Shown here in pieces: positions 43,397 to 52,143 of a stretch of 64,000 nucleotides of DNA; the stretch's first letter is position 1; every line of letters begins with the position of its first letter. A program made the translations under genes and the position numbers. This DNA comes from Salmonella enterica subsp. houtenae serovar Houten (GTDB lineage Bacteria > Pseudomonadota > Gammaproteobacteria > Enterobacterales > Enterobacteriaceae): positions 2,418,001 through 2,482,000 of the forward strand of contig LS483478.1 of the NCBI GenBank assembly GCA_900478215.1, in the 5' to 3' direction. The notes beneath the pieces were generated by a model that saw only the letters and a program-made list of their open reading frames with translations, made no database searches and was not told the origin of the DNA.

Positions 43397-44389
43397 TCAG
43401 AATAAAACCTGATTTACCTTTAATTCACGAAGCGTTTCAAGGATTTGCTCGCGTTGATCTTCATCGTTAAAACAGTTATCGGGTAGCAGCATAAACTGCG
43501 CATCAAGTTGTTGGAGTAACCGATTAAACATCCTTGATGAAGAAACTACAGGGGTGAGTCTTTCAAGCAACCAATCACTAAAAAGCCAGCGCTCACAAAT
43601 AATGTCGAGTAATAGAGGCAATAATGTATTAGGCGGCAACTGGCAAATCCACTCTTCACGTTGGCACTCTTTTTCAAGGCCGAGGAATAATAGCAAACGA
43701 CGCAAGCGTACTAATGCCGCGGCCAAACGGCTTTGCTGCGAGGATTCTATGCATATGCTAAGTTCAAATGCGATCGCTCTTAGCAAAATACGGACCCGCT
43801 CACAACGATCCGGCCAGTCGGCCACGCGTCTAAACCACTGCGATAAGGGCATTTCATCGTTGTCTATCGCCTGTTGCATAAAACGCTTCAGAGACGCCAA
43901 CGTAGCGGTATCCACTTCGCCGAGTTCCATTAAACTAAAAACGGCAAGTTCCCATCCCTCCTCCGCTGTGAGCGTATCCAGTTGCGATTGCAAATCGCGT
44001 TTTTTCTTTTTTGACAACCCACTGGCAGTAAGCGCCATGGCAAGAGAGATAATCTGATACGCATTCTGCAAATTAGGATCACTATTTTCTCCGGTAAGCG
44101 GAGGCAATGCTACCCCATTATCTTCCTGTATTTGTTTTAGTAAACGCAGCAAAGCCTGCTGTCTTCGCTCCAGTTTCTCAGCATCCATGAGTTTATATTT
44201 CTCCCGGAGTTTCCCACTCAGCGCTATCCCTATGTCTTCCATCGTCTCATAGAGCGCCCCCCCCATTGTTTCCTGTAATTCCTGGAGAGCCAACCTTGAA
44301 GGAGAAATAACCTCTTGCTCCTCTATAAGCTGACCGGGAGTAAACTCTGTAGGAGGCGTCATTTTTATTTCATTAACTTTAATATCCAT
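43397..44389 (-). CDS. ssaL: SsaL (SctW), gatekeeper protein
   Basis: A 330-residue helical protein of the SctW (MxiC/YopN-TyeA) family that binds SsaV and sets the order of translocators before effectors. The ATG at 44389 is chosen because AGAGGT lies just before it. A GTG at 44410 would add seven residues (MKIVEVA), give a length nearer that usually quoted for SsaL, and increase the overlap with ssaK to 32 bases. Both are possible. Confidence 0.9.
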   Translation of the reverse strand: MDIKVNEIKMTPPTEFTPGQLIEEQEVISPSRLALQELQETMGGALYETMEDIGIALSGKLREKYKLMDAEKLERRQQALLRLLKQIQEDNGVALPPLTGENSDPNLQNAYQIISLAMALTASGLSKKKKRDLQSQLDTLTAEEGWELAVFSLMELGEVDTATLASLKRFMQQAIDNDEMPLSQWFRRVADWPDRCERVRILLRAIAFELSICIESSQQSRLAAALVRLRRLLLFLGLEKECQREEWICQLPPNTLLPLLLDIICERWLFSDWLLERLTPVVSSSRMFNRLLQQLDAQFMLLPDNCFNDEDQREQILETLRELKVNQVLF

Positions 44390-45053
44390 CGCTACCTCTA
44401 CTATCTTCACCGTTACGTAACCATTTCAACAACGAATTGAAATGACGAGAGAGTGAAAATTCAACTGAATATCGTGTTGAAGAAAGTTCAGCCTGATCTG
44501 TAGAGAAACCAGGCTCGAGAATCAGAGTGAACCGCTTCCCAAAGGTCTTACGCATCAATGCTTCTTTCTCAGGATGAATATGCAAATAAAGCCCCCCCTC
44601 TTCCGCCATCGTCATCGCCTGACATGCCAGACGATGACACATGACACTGTCTACCGACTGTTGTTCGAACCAGGACATCAGAACCTGTTCTATACTATTT
44701 TTAATATGATGTGCCGCTTGTTCGACCAATGACCGAAATTGACTTTCATCATCCAGTAAATATTTGACATGTTGTTCCAGCCATTCTTTCTCCATTCTTT
44801 TCAGCATATTTTCACGCAACCTTGCTATTTCCTGCTGCTGCGCCATTTTTTGTTCACGCTGGTAACGACAGGCGTCTCGAATAATTTTTTCAGCCTTACG
44901 GTAAGCGGCGTTCACAATAGCATGTGAAGCGCTATTAGCTTGTTGCTCTTGCACAAATAAAGTTAATTGTAAAGTAATCCACTGTGCCTCAATGATATTC
45001 CGAGCAGGCAGCTTATGATTAATTTCCGTCAGCGGTAGTGAAGTGAAACTCAT
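44379..45053 (-). CDS. ssaK: SsaK (SctL), ATPase-regulating stator protein
   Basis: A 224-residue FliH/SctL-family protein. A central coiled coil rich in Arg, Glu and Gln (about residues 45-95) precedes a C-terminal ATPase-binding domain. It links SsaN to the sorting platform. The ATG overlaps the stop of the preceding SctK-like gene by four bases (ATGA), and the 3' end overlaps ssaL. Confidence 0.94.
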   Translation of the reverse strand: MSFTSLPLTEINHKLPARNIIEAQWITLQLTLFVQEQQANSASHAIVNAAYRKAEKIIRDACRYQREQKMAQQQEIARLRENMLKRMEKEWLEQHVKYLLDDESQFRSLVEQAAHHIKNSIEQVLMSWFEQQSVDSVMCHRLACQAMTMAEEGGLYLHIHPEKEALMRKTFGKRFTLILEPGFSTDQAELSSTRYSVEFSLSRHFNSLLKWLRNGEDSRGSDGY

Positions 45054-45718
45054 AGCAAATGCTCCATGAAGATAATCTCGTTAAGAGAAGTCTTCGGCCA
45101 AAGTATACGCTGAGGAGGGGGTAATAACACTAATAGCGCATGTAAAACCACATCGTTATACGCTGCCCGATTGAGAATGGCGGTACCTACCTGCAAAGCT
45201 GCTTGTTGCATCGCTTGCGGAGAAAGTAATTTGCCATCTCTTTGCCCCAACCAACCATATAGCTGCCAGATCTCATCCTCGCTAAACCACTGTAGAAGCA
45301 ATTGCCGATACTCTGGTAGCATAAAATAGTCACTGCATCTGAGTTTGAATAATCCCAGTCCAAATGCAAATGCCGACATACGCGGCGCAAGACGAACCTG
45401 ACGTTTTTGCCTCTCGTTTAAACAGGCTGGAATAACAGAACTTCCCCTTAACCGATGCAACGATCTGTTAAGAAGACGATCCAACTCTGGTCGAGAGCCA
45501 TAGCGCCAACAGTTGGAAGGATGAAAGCCCAGTTTATACAGCCATTCCGGTACAGCGTAACGAGCAGGTTGCCAGAAATAACGATAAAGCTGCAAAACCT
45601 CCGGGTCAGGTCGGCTCAGAAGCGGCGCCTCAGGTAAAAATAGCCGATCAGAATGCCCACCCCCAATAGCAGTCCTGTCAACGATAACGTCAACTGATAA
45701 GGGTATTTGATCAACCAC
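45050..45718 (-). CDS. SctK-like sorting-platform protein (STM1410 type)
   Basis: A soluble protein between ssaJ and ssaK, the standard position of SctK (OrgA/MxiK), the adaptor between sorting platform and basal body. The region YRYFWQPARYAVPEWLYKLG resembles the SctK N-terminus. The ATG at 45718 gives 222 residues but overlaps ssaJ by 103 bases. A TTG at 45595, next to GGAGG, would give 181 residues and remove the overlap, although its spacing is only two bases. The start is therefore uncertain. Confidence 0.8.
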   Translation of the reverse strand: MVDQIPLSVDVIVDRTAIGGGHSDRLFLPEAPLLSRPDPEVLQLYRYFWQPARYAVPEWLYKLGFHPSNCWRYGSRPELDRLLNRSLHRLRGSSVIPACLNERQKRQVRLAPRMSAFAFGLGLFKLRCSDYFMLPEYRQLLLQWFSEDEIWQLYGWLGQRDGKLLSPQAMQQAALQVGTAILNRAAYNDVVLHALLVLLPPPQRILWPKTSLNEIIFMEHLL

Positions 45719-46365
45719 TTCATCACCTTTCCTTTATTGGTATTGATAACGTCCCTAATCCAGAACGTTTGTCTCGCTGGCACGTCAGGTACCATCCTGA
45801 ATTCAGCAGGTTGCATCAAAATACTAATCTTATCGTATTGCAACCCAGGAATTGACTTCTCTATTAGATCTTTAATTTTTACCCGAAAGGCCTCCATATT
45901 GACCTGCGGTGAATATTTTATAAATACGGCCACAGAGCTCGGAGAGTAATTACTTCCTTCATCATAAGTCGGTAGCGCAATGGTGACTTTCGTATTAATC
46001 ACTCCCTCCATCTGACTCAGCATTCCTTCAATTCTTTGCTCTTTTAAAAAATTAATCTTCTGCTGTTCTTCCTGAGGTGAAACCACTAACTGATTAGCCG
46101 GGAACATCTTATCCACCGTCGTAAACTGGCGATGCGGGTAGCCATTAAGTCTAAGTAGCTCAACTGCATTAATAAACTGCGACTGCTCGACACGTAAGGT
46201 AATACCATCCTCTTCCTGCTTTTTTTCCGCATTGATGTGATGCTGCAGGAGTAATGCCAGCATCTGATTCGCCTCATCTTCCGGCAATGACCGATACAGA
46301 TCCACATCACATGCCGTAAGAAGGAACGCCAGCGCAGTAAGGAATAATATACGATGAACCTTCAT
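45616..46365 (-). CDS. ssaJ: SsaJ (SctJ), inner-ring lipoprotein
   Basis: A 249-residue lipoprotein with lipobox LLTAC (Cys19), two periplasmic ring-building domains and a C-terminal membrane segment (about residues 224-243). It forms the inner-membrane ring with SsaD (SctJ/FliF family). ALPTYDEGSNYSPSSVAVFIKY is typical of the second ring domain. Its ATG overlaps the ssaI stop by four bases. Confidence 0.96.
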   Translation of the reverse strand: MKVHRILFLTALAFLLTACDVDLYRSLPEDEANQMLALLLQHHINAEKKQEEDGITLRVEQSQFINAVELLRLNGYPHRQFTTVDKMFPANQLVVSPQEEQQKINFLKEQRIEGMLSQMEGVINTKVTIALPTYDEGSNYSPSSVAVFIKYSPQVNMEAFRVKIKDLIEKSIPGLQYDKISILMQPAEFRMVPDVPARQTFWIRDVINTNKGKVMKWLIKYPYQLTLSLTGLLLGVGILIGYFYLRRRF

Positions 46366-46628
46366 GTCATACTTACCAGCTTATTAAGCGCTTGCGATGC
46401 TGAACCTGATATTCTGGCAAGAAAATCCACGCCTACTGTCAATTCCATATAATTCATTTGTCTGTCCAACATAACCGAAGGTAGTAAAGCACTGGCGTTA
46501 CCAGTTGGCATACCATCTGTCAGTAATTGTTTAAAAAGATCAATCTGCTCCTGACCTGGTTCCATAGAGGACGTTGCAGAAGATTGAGTGCTTACAGGCA
46601 TTACGCTGCTGATATCAGAAATATTCAA
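46362..46628 (-). CDS. ssaI: SsaI (SctI), inner-rod protein
   Basis: An 88-residue SctI-family protein with the C-terminal helix MNYMELTVGVDFLARISGSASQ-like region that polymerises in the rod under the needle. The start is judged to be TTG at 46628. A GAGGAG site lies eight bases upstream and the TTGA overlaps the ssaH stop. The first in-frame ATG (46601) has no ribosome site. It overlaps ssaJ by four bases. Confidence 0.92.
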   Translation of the reverse strand: MNISDISSVMPVSTQSSATSSMEPGQEQIDLFKQLLTDGMPTGNASALLPSVMLDRQMNYMELTVGVDFLARISGSASQALNKLVSMT

Positions 46629-46915
46629 CTTTTAAACTCCTCATTTGGCGCAGGAAATAACCGGCGTAATGCCATAGCCTCTGGTAAATCAATACCTGAT
46701 AAAATTTCCCCGGCCTTTAACGGTTCATTTAAACCCGCCAGCAATAATGCTAAACATACCAACTGTAATTTTTTATCCGGAACAATAACAGATAGCGCGG
46801 GTAACATCGCATGAACCTGGGAAATAAGGTTATGATTAATGCCCGCAAACATAATTTCCAGCAGCAACCGTCGAACCTCGTCGCTGATAATTTCAGATTT
46901 TAGCAATGATTCCAC
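46625..46915 (-). CDS. ssaH: SsaH (SctG), needle-subunit co-chaperone
   Basis: A 96-residue helical protein that with SsaE keeps the needle subunit SsaG soluble in the cytosol. It starts at GTG (46915) with AAGGA eight bases upstream and overlaps ssaG by 23 bases. A start at the internal ATG (MFAGINHN, residue 22) would give a shorter 75-residue form like older annotations. TPR-like repeats are suggested by LLLAGLNEPLKAGEIL. Confidence 0.9.
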   Translation of the reverse strand: MESLLKSEIISDEVRRLLLEIMFAGINHNLISQVHAMLPALSVIVPDKKLQLVCLALLLAGLNEPLKAGEILSGIDLPEAMALRRLFPAPNEEFKS

Positions 46916-47108
46916 TAAGCATATCCTTGATCATTTTGATCATTGAACTTTCGTAATTAATAAATGTAGAGTACTGCTGCAAGGCAAATTGCACTTTAAT
47001 CATTGATTCTGGGTTGAGCAAATCATTGCCATTCATTTTGTCATTAATGGCCTCTCCAGCCTGACGCGCCATGTGGGAGAGCATAGCCACTAATTGTCCA
47101 ATATCCAT
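46893..47108 (-). CDS. ssaG: SsaG (SctF), needle filament subunit
   Basis: A 71-residue protein of the PrgI/YscF needle family, forming a helical hairpin that polymerises into the extracellular needle. Typical features are the MDIGQLVAMLSHMARQAGE start, an NPESMIKVQFALQQYS centre and a polymerising C-terminus. It is the first gene of the block transcribed away from sseG, with a 94-bp gap that should carry the SsrB-driven ssaG promoter. Confidence 0.97.
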   Translation of the reverse strand: MDIGQLVAMLSHMARQAGEAINDKMNGNDLLNPESMIKVQFALQQYSTFINYESSMIKMIKDMLSGIIAKI

Positions 47109-47202
47109 AATACTTTTCCTTAATATAAATACATCGTAAGGATATCTGGAAAAATATCAAAATTTAGAAACCAATGAATATCGGGTATATACCTGAAAAC
47201 GG
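47109..47202 (-). promoter_or_regulatory. probable ssaG promoter region
   Basis: This 94-bp AT-rich gap separates sseG from ssaG. In Typhimurium the SsrB-activated ssaG promoter lies here. A poly-A/T stretch (AAAATATCAAAATTTAG, 47154-47170) may form part of it. I cannot place the -10 or SsrB palindrome with confidence. Confidence 0.45.
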
Positions 47203-47898
47203 CTACTCCGGTACGTTTTTTTCTGGATTTACCTGAGCCAGCAAACGATAGAATGGACTACTGACCTGCATACCAGCCATTGACATCCCATCCATACCAA
47301 AACGAGTAAAACTTATTAGACCGTAGGTAATATCATTCATACGTTCTAATAAATGAGATGGTAGTCCCAAAGCACTACACCAGTATGAGTGCGTCATCAC
47401 CGTCGCGGTTAAGGCTACTCTACCACCCAGGGAAACGGCTTTAGCAATAGCCATACTCTTGCGTTGATTGACAAAACAATTAGCAATATAAAAAACGGCA
47501 TTTCCTATACTATCGTGAGCCATAGGTAAATGATGTCTATGGTGACAGATAAGACAAGCGACGTCAGCAATGGCGATGGCGAGGCCAACTCCCGCCAGAG
47601 CTAAGAGCGGCACGCCTCCACCACTTAGCACTGTTAACGCTATCCCGGCGGAACAACATAAAACCTGTCCGCCCAAAATGACCATTTGCCAGCTAAAAAT
47701 TTCTTTTGGAAACACCGCTATCACTCGTTTAGCAAATCCGGCCAATAACCGTTCTTTTCCTTGCTGAGGCCCTATTCTACCGCTCTCCACATCCATATTG
47801 GTTTCCGGATGCGGCAATGTGGGACATGGAGATGAATCCGCAGGCGCGTGAACCGGAAGTCGCCCCCCCGCGTGGACATTCAGGCTAACAGGTTTCAT
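47203..47898 (-). CDS. sseG: SseG, SPI-2 effector of vacuole positioning
   Basis: A 231-residue secreted effector that with SseF tethers the Salmonella vacuole near the host Golgi and promotes Sif formation. The N-terminus is a Pro/Ser-rich secretion region (about residues 1-45). Long hydrophobic stretches (about 70-110 and 140-175) insert into host membranes. The start overlaps the sseF stop by four bases. Confidence 0.95.
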   Translation of the reverse strand: MKPVSLNVHAGGRLPVHAPADSSPCPTLPHPETNMDVESGRIGPQQGKERLLAGFAKRVIAVFPKEIFSWQMVILGGQVLCCSAGIALTVLSGGGVPLLALAGVGLAIAIADVACLICHHRHHLPMAHDSIGNAVFYIANCFVNQRKSMAIAKAVSLGGRVALTATVMTHSYWCSALGLPSHLLERMNDITYGLISFTRFGMDGMSMAGMQVSSPFYRLLAQVNPEKNVPE

Positions 47899-48683
47899 GG
47901 TCCTCCAGCTCCCCGATGTTCATTACCCATACTTTCCATTAATGCAGGTGGAGTATCTGACTGACAGAACTCTGTAATTTTTTCAGCCAATAACACACTG
48001 GGATCGTCATGGCGCTCATCAAAAGGGGTATCCTGATTATCATTTAGGGGGCGGGCAAGGCAATAATCCAGTACCGCACCTATCGCCGTCAGGCTAGCTG
48101 AGGAAATTACAGTCCCCATGTCCAAAGAAGCCGCTATATCGCCAGCGACAGGCAATGGAGACTGTAGGGGGATAACCAGGGAAGAAATGGCGATTCCTGA
48201 ACGAATCAATACCGAAAGACAGTTGGCAAGGGTGTTAGCACAGTTAAGGCTTGCTCCACATTTTAACGCCAGCTTACTGACCACAAAAGCAACGCTATCA
48301 CTGGCGGTGTGTAACGGTTCCTTTTGCTGATATATCAGTTGGTAATTATGATACGCACAGCAAGCATCCCCAACGGCAATCACTAGCGCAGCCCCCGCAA
48401 GAATAGCTATGGGTAATCCTGCCCCGCCAGAAATAACCGCAGCAGCGACCGCTAATCCAAATACGACTGTCGCCCCCAACGCACGAAAGGTGTATTGAAT
48501 AAAATGAATAGTATAATCCCTCTGTAGCTTTATCTGTTCAGGCGTAAGCAGCACAGGGGAGATGGGAGTGTCAGGCGCTGGAATTGCGGGGGGAGGAAAC
48601 GATACCTCCTCCGCTTGCACATCGGAAGGAATACTATTGTCCCTGACTATATTGCTTGCCGCTGGCGGAATATGCCCCCTCAT
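47895..48683 (-). CDS. sseF: SseF, SPI-2 effector of vacuole positioning
   Basis: A 262-residue secreted effector, partner of SseG, with two long glycine/alanine-rich hydrophobic regions (about 55-105 and 130-210). They contain GAGLPIAILAGAALVIAVGD. The start MRGHIPPAASN at 48683 aligns with the Typhimurium protein. A GTG three codons earlier is possible. SscB, encoded just upstream, is its secretion chaperone. Confidence 0.94.
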   Translation of the reverse strand: MRGHIPPAASNIVRDNSIPSDVQAEEVSFPPPAIPAPDTPISPVLLTPEQIKLQRDYTIHFIQYTFRALGATVVFGLAVAAAVISGGAGLPIAILAGAALVIAVGDACCAYHNYQLIYQQKEPLHTASDSVAFVVSKLALKCGASLNCANTLANCLSVLIRSGIAISSLVIPLQSPLPVAGDIAASLDMGTVISSASLTAIGAVLDYCLARPLNDNQDTPFDERHDDPSVLLAEKITEFCQSDTPPALMESMGNEHRGAGGP

Positions 48684-48698
48684 ATTTCGCACTGTTAT

Positions 48699-49133
48699 TT
48701 AAGCAACAAGAGTATCAAACATTATTTGCGCATTCTGGCGAATTTCACTCCATGATGCATCCGCATAACTCATCTTGATTGCGGTTTGAAAAGCCTCCCT
48801 CGCCAGCCCTGGTTCCCCCATCATTTTGAGACAGACGCCTGTTTGGTAAACCGGTTCGGGATGACTGGCATCCAGCATCAATGCATGCCCATAGAAATTG
48901 ATGGCCGTTGAGTATTCTTTAAGCATCATCCAGGTCCCGGCCAACGCAATATGGGCACGCCAACTCCATGGCTGGGCCATCACTAACCAGCTAAAATCGA
49001 TTACGGCACGCGAATAATTACCTTCCTGCCATGAGGCATAACCTCTGGCGTAAACGGTCTCCGGATCAACAGATAAGAGCTGTTTCAGAATTTCTTCGGG
49101 TACTTTATTTTTCTGATTTTCTTTCATCATCAT
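48699..49133 (-). CDS. sscB: SscB, chaperone of SseF
   Basis: A 144-residue class II-type T3SS chaperone with three TPR repeats (about residues 28-130), including YARGYASWQEGNYSRAVIDF. It is required for secretion of SseF, the next gene. Three Met codons lie at the N-terminus, the first at 49133. Its paralogue SscA is encoded nearby. Confidence 0.94.
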   Translation of the reverse strand: MMMKENQKNKVPEEILKQLLSVDPETVYARGYASWQEGNYSRAVIDFSWLVMAQPWSWRAHIALAGTWMMLKEYSTAINFYGHALMLDASHPEPVYQTGVCLKMMGEPGLAREAFQTAIKMSYADASWSEIRQNAQIMFDTLVA

Positions 49134-49184
49134 ACCTATTGATTGTTATTTCCCCTTGACAGTGACTTACGTCAGGGGCGTTAT

Positions 49185-49598
49185 TTAAAAACGCCGTTGG
49201 ATAAGATGCTCTGCGGATAAAATTGTCCAGTTATCACCATCAAGCCGGGTAAAGGTAGCGCCCATCGCGGTCAGGATGCGCAATAATTTCCTGCGTAACA
49301 CTGCCTGTTTTTCATCCAGAATATCGGTGATTACCAACATCCTTAAGTATTTCAATTGCGAGTGATTAACAAATATCCCGCGTAAAAGACCCAGTAAGTG
49401 AAACAATTGTTGCGGTTGAGGCTGCCCGGGCGTCAGGCGTCGAAACTCACAAATAATCATGTCTTCTGCCTCAATACGATATACCACCAGGTAAGGCGAT
49501 AATATAAACTGCTGCCCAAGTAATATTGAGGTTTCTCCTAAATATGCAGGTTCAGTTAACACCTGATGCCGGCGCAACCATTGTTCTATTTCTTGCAC
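49185..49598 (-). CDS. sseE: SseE, SPI-2 T3SS accessory protein
   Basis: A 137-residue protein resembling small class I T3SS chaperones in size and acid/hydrophobic pattern. Its exact role is unsettled. The start is GTG at 49598 with GAGG upstream. It lies five bases after sseD and before sscB in the translocon/effector block. Confidence 0.88.
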   Translation of the reverse strand: MQEIEQWLRRHQVLTEPAYLGETSILLGQQFILSPYLVVYRIEAEDMIICEFRRLTPGQPQPQQLFHLLGLLRGIFVNHSQLKYLRMLVITDILDEKQAVLRRKLLRILTAMGATFTRLDGDNWTILSAEHLIQRRF

Positions 49599-49603
49599 TA
49601 TTT

Positions 49604-50194
49604 TTACCTCGCTAATGACTGGAGCATTTGAGCAAGAACCTGGACCAATGACGTCCCCAAACCCAGAATTTGCTGCATGACGTCAAGCGCTTTATCCATA
49701 ATATCCATCATATTTTTGCTATAAGATTGAGCCCCAGTTTGTTGCAGTCCAGCAATCGCACCTTCTTGATCGCTTTGACGTTGCACAATACCAGCGCCAA
49801 GGCTAAACCCCCCCATAGCGGTGTGTCCTACGCCTTGACCTAATATAACGCCGGATTCTCCGCCTACAGCCCCGAACCCCATCGTCAGCATTCCCGAAAG
49901 ACATGAGCCAACCCCAGTAAGTATTGATGCTTCACATGTTTTATCAATCGCTTGCATTTGCGTTTGTAAGGCATTTTTCTGTAGTTCCCAACTCAACTTC
50001 TGTCTTACTTCATTATATGATCGCATGATATCGCGCAGCTTTTTGGCAAGCTCTAGTAGCTTCATCCAGATCTCATCAAATAACAGCAGTAATGAATCAG
50101 AATTTACTTTCTCCCCGAACTGGGACTGAGATGTAGTAGATGAAGCTGACAAGGAAGATGGCGATAATATCGATACTGCGTTACTCGCTTCCAT
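49604..50194 (-). CDS. sseD: SseD, translocon pore protein
   Basis: A 196-residue EspB/YopD-type translocator inserted into the vacuole membrane with SseC. It has a Ser-rich N-terminus, an amphipathic region (about 45-85) and a glycine-rich hydrophobic stretch with GVGSCLSGMLTMGFGAVGGE (about 97-120). A C-terminal helix follows. SseA is its chaperone. It lies 15 bases after sseC. Confidence 0.95.
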   Translation of the reverse strand: MEASNAVSILSPSSLSASSTTSQSQFGEKVNSDSLLLLFDEIWMKLLELAKKLRDIMRSYNEVRQKLSWELQKNALQTQMQAIDKTCEASILTGVGSCLSGMLTMGFGAVGGESGVILGQGVGHTAMGGFSLGAGIVQRQSDQEGAIAGLQQTGAQSYSKNMMDIMDKALDVMQQILGLGTSLVQVLAQMLQSLAR

Positions 50195-50209
50195 AACTTT
50201 ATCCTCAGA

Positions 50210-51667
50210 TTAAGCGCGCCAGCCAGCCATTCTCGCCTGAACGCTACTATAACTATCAATGGTATCTAACGTATCTTTAAGCGCGGTGCCGCTATCCTTA
50301 TAAAGTGCCTGCAAGCGCTTTTGCTCCATCCTTTTTTGGCCTTCAGTTTGTTCCATTATGAACTCCAGAAACTGTTGCTGAGCTATCAATTGTTCTATTT
50401 TCTTTTCTAGCTTCGCTTTTTCTATTTTAATCACGCCAGCATTCGCCTGATTGCCTCCCTCGGTTGCACATCTGATAGCCTGTAAACTTTTAAATGAATA
50501 ATCTCTTATTAAGGCATATATGATTTTTTTAAATATTTTTGAGAGAACCTTCTTACGAAAATCGTCTAACAGAAGTTTTTCCTCTTTTTGCATATATTTT
50601 TCCAGGGCTTCTTTTGCCGCTTCTTTCGCCATGGCCTTCACCCCCTCTTTGGTAAAACTTTTTCCCGCGCGTTGCGTCATATTTTTTTCTACGTCACGAG
50701 AAAAACTGGCAGATTCCTCTTCCATCTCTCCCAGATCAACCATTTCACGTTCAAGAGGCTCGAATGCTTTGGAAAAATTTTCGCTCACCTCCTTGCCAAA
50801 CTCTTCAGCCAGCGCCTCTATTTCTTCTTCACCTGCGCCGCCTGCCATACGCTCAGCGATTTCTTCTCCAAAGCCGGATTCAAAAACTTTTTCAGCGGCA
50901 CCAGTCAGGCCTCTCGCCGCCATAAACGCGCGACCAATCTGGAAAACATCCAGTACCAGCGCGGCGATTTCACAGCCAATCTGAATCTTACCTGTAACGC
51001 TAATAATCTCCTTACAGACATCGGGGTTAGCACCTAATAGCATTGCTGTTTCAGCCCCAGCTTTAACCATTCCTACAAAACCTGCGGCCATATAGGCTAC
51101 GCCGCTAGCCATTTCTGCACCATTACCTGACAGAAACCCTTCCACAACTTTTAAGGCGCCAATCACGGTTTCAAATATGCCGGTGATCCAGTCAAAAATA
51201 GCACCGAAAATACCTGCTTTACGCGCTTTATCAGCCTGCTCTATCGCCTTCTGGATCTGCTCCTGATACTCCTTCACCTGCTTATTACGTAAGGTATTTT
51301 GTACATTAGTTGCCCGCTCAAGCTGTTGGCATAACAATTGCGCATTACTACCGAAAACGCTGAGTACTAATGCCGTCAGCATCATTGGTAAAAGCGTGGG
51401 ATTTATCTGCAAAAAGTCAGGTAATGGTGGCGCCTTATGATTTCCGGGGACGGCATTAAGTAGTTGCTTCAACGCGTCGTCTGCCTCCTTAAGGCTAATT
51501 TTCCCTGTTCCCACACACGCTGAGCTAATATTGCCAAAGGCAAAAGTCACACGCTGGTGGCGTTTTGCCAGCGATCCCGAGGAAACGCTACTGACATTGC
51601 TTAAATGATGATGTGATAAGGCGTTTACTCCCGCGGCGCTATCGCTATTACTGTAAATTCGATTCAT
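50210..51667 (-). CDS. sseC: SseC, major translocon pore protein
   Basis: A 485-residue YopB/EspD-type translocator with hydrophobic segments near residues 95-110 and 155-215 that insert in the host membrane. Heptad-rich coiled coils lie near the N-terminal third and C-terminus. An acidic EEEIEALAEEFGKEVSE region is present around residue 283. SscA, the gene just upstream, is its chaperone. Confidence 0.96.
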   Translation of the reverse strand: MNRIYSNSDSAAGVNALSHHHLSNVSSVSSGSLAKRHQRVTFAFGNISSACVGTGKISLKEADDALKQLLNAVPGNHKAPPLPDFLQINPTLLPMMLTALVLSVFGSNAQLLCQQLERATNVQNTLRNKQVKEYQEQIQKAIEQADKARKAGIFGAIFDWITGIFETVIGALKVVEGFLSGNGAEMASGVAYMAAGFVGMVKAGAETAMLLGANPDVCKEIISVTGKIQIGCEIAALVLDVFQIGRAFMAARGLTGAAEKVFESGFGEEIAERMAGGAGEEEIEALAEEFGKEVSENFSKAFEPLEREMVDLGEMEEESASFSRDVEKNMTQRAGKSFTKEGVKAMAKEAAKEALEKYMQKEEKLLLDDFRKKVLSKIFKKIIYALIRDYSFKSLQAIRCATEGGNQANAGVIKIEKAKLEKKIEQLIAQQQFLEFIMEQTEGQKRMEQKRLQALYKDSGTALKDTLDTIDSYSSVQARMAGWRA

Positions 51668-51669
51668 TC

Positions 51670-52143
51670 TTAGCTCCTGTCAGAAAGTTGCTGTAACATC
51701 TTTTCTGCACGCAGTCGGAGGAGGTGATGTTCACTGGCCTCGCCGCAAATACGCACCACGGCCGTTAACGCTTTAATTGCATAACGAACGTTATCACACG
51801 CGAGATAGCATTCCGCGGCGGCCCAGGGGGCCTGTGGCGCATCCAGCTTAATCTGTGCCGCGCGTCCATAGGCGTATATCGCTTCCCCCCAAAGTTTTTG
51901 AGCCTGGCAACATTCCCCTAGCCGAAACCAGTAATCAAATGACCAGCCATCATATATCGTCAGCAATTGAAAGAGTCGCGCTGCGCCGGAAAACTCTTTT
52001 ACCTCCATAAGCTGCACGGCATAGCGATACAGAGTATTAAGCGGCTGTGTAACATCATCATCCAGCAACATACGCAGCGAGCCGCCACGCCGGAAAAATC
52101 GCATCGTGTCATGCGCCTGTTGTAGGGTTGGTTGTTTTTTCAT
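51670..52143 (-). CDS. sscA: SscA, chaperone of SseC
   Basis: A 157-residue class II T3SS chaperone with three TPR repeats (about residues 35-135), including YDGWSFDYWFRLGECCQAQ. It keeps SseC soluble before secretion. The ATG at 52143 overlaps the sseB stop by four bases and gives the standard length; the longer frame begins inside sseB. Two bases separate it from sseC. Confidence 0.96.
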   Translation of the reverse strand: MKKQPTLQQAHDTMRFFRRGGSLRMLLDDDVTQPLNTLYRYAVQLMEVKEFSGAARLFQLLTIYDGWSFDYWFRLGECCQAQKLWGEAIYAYGRAAQIKLDAPQAPWAAAECYLACDNVRYAIKALTAVVRICGEASEHHLLRLRAEKMLQQLSDRS

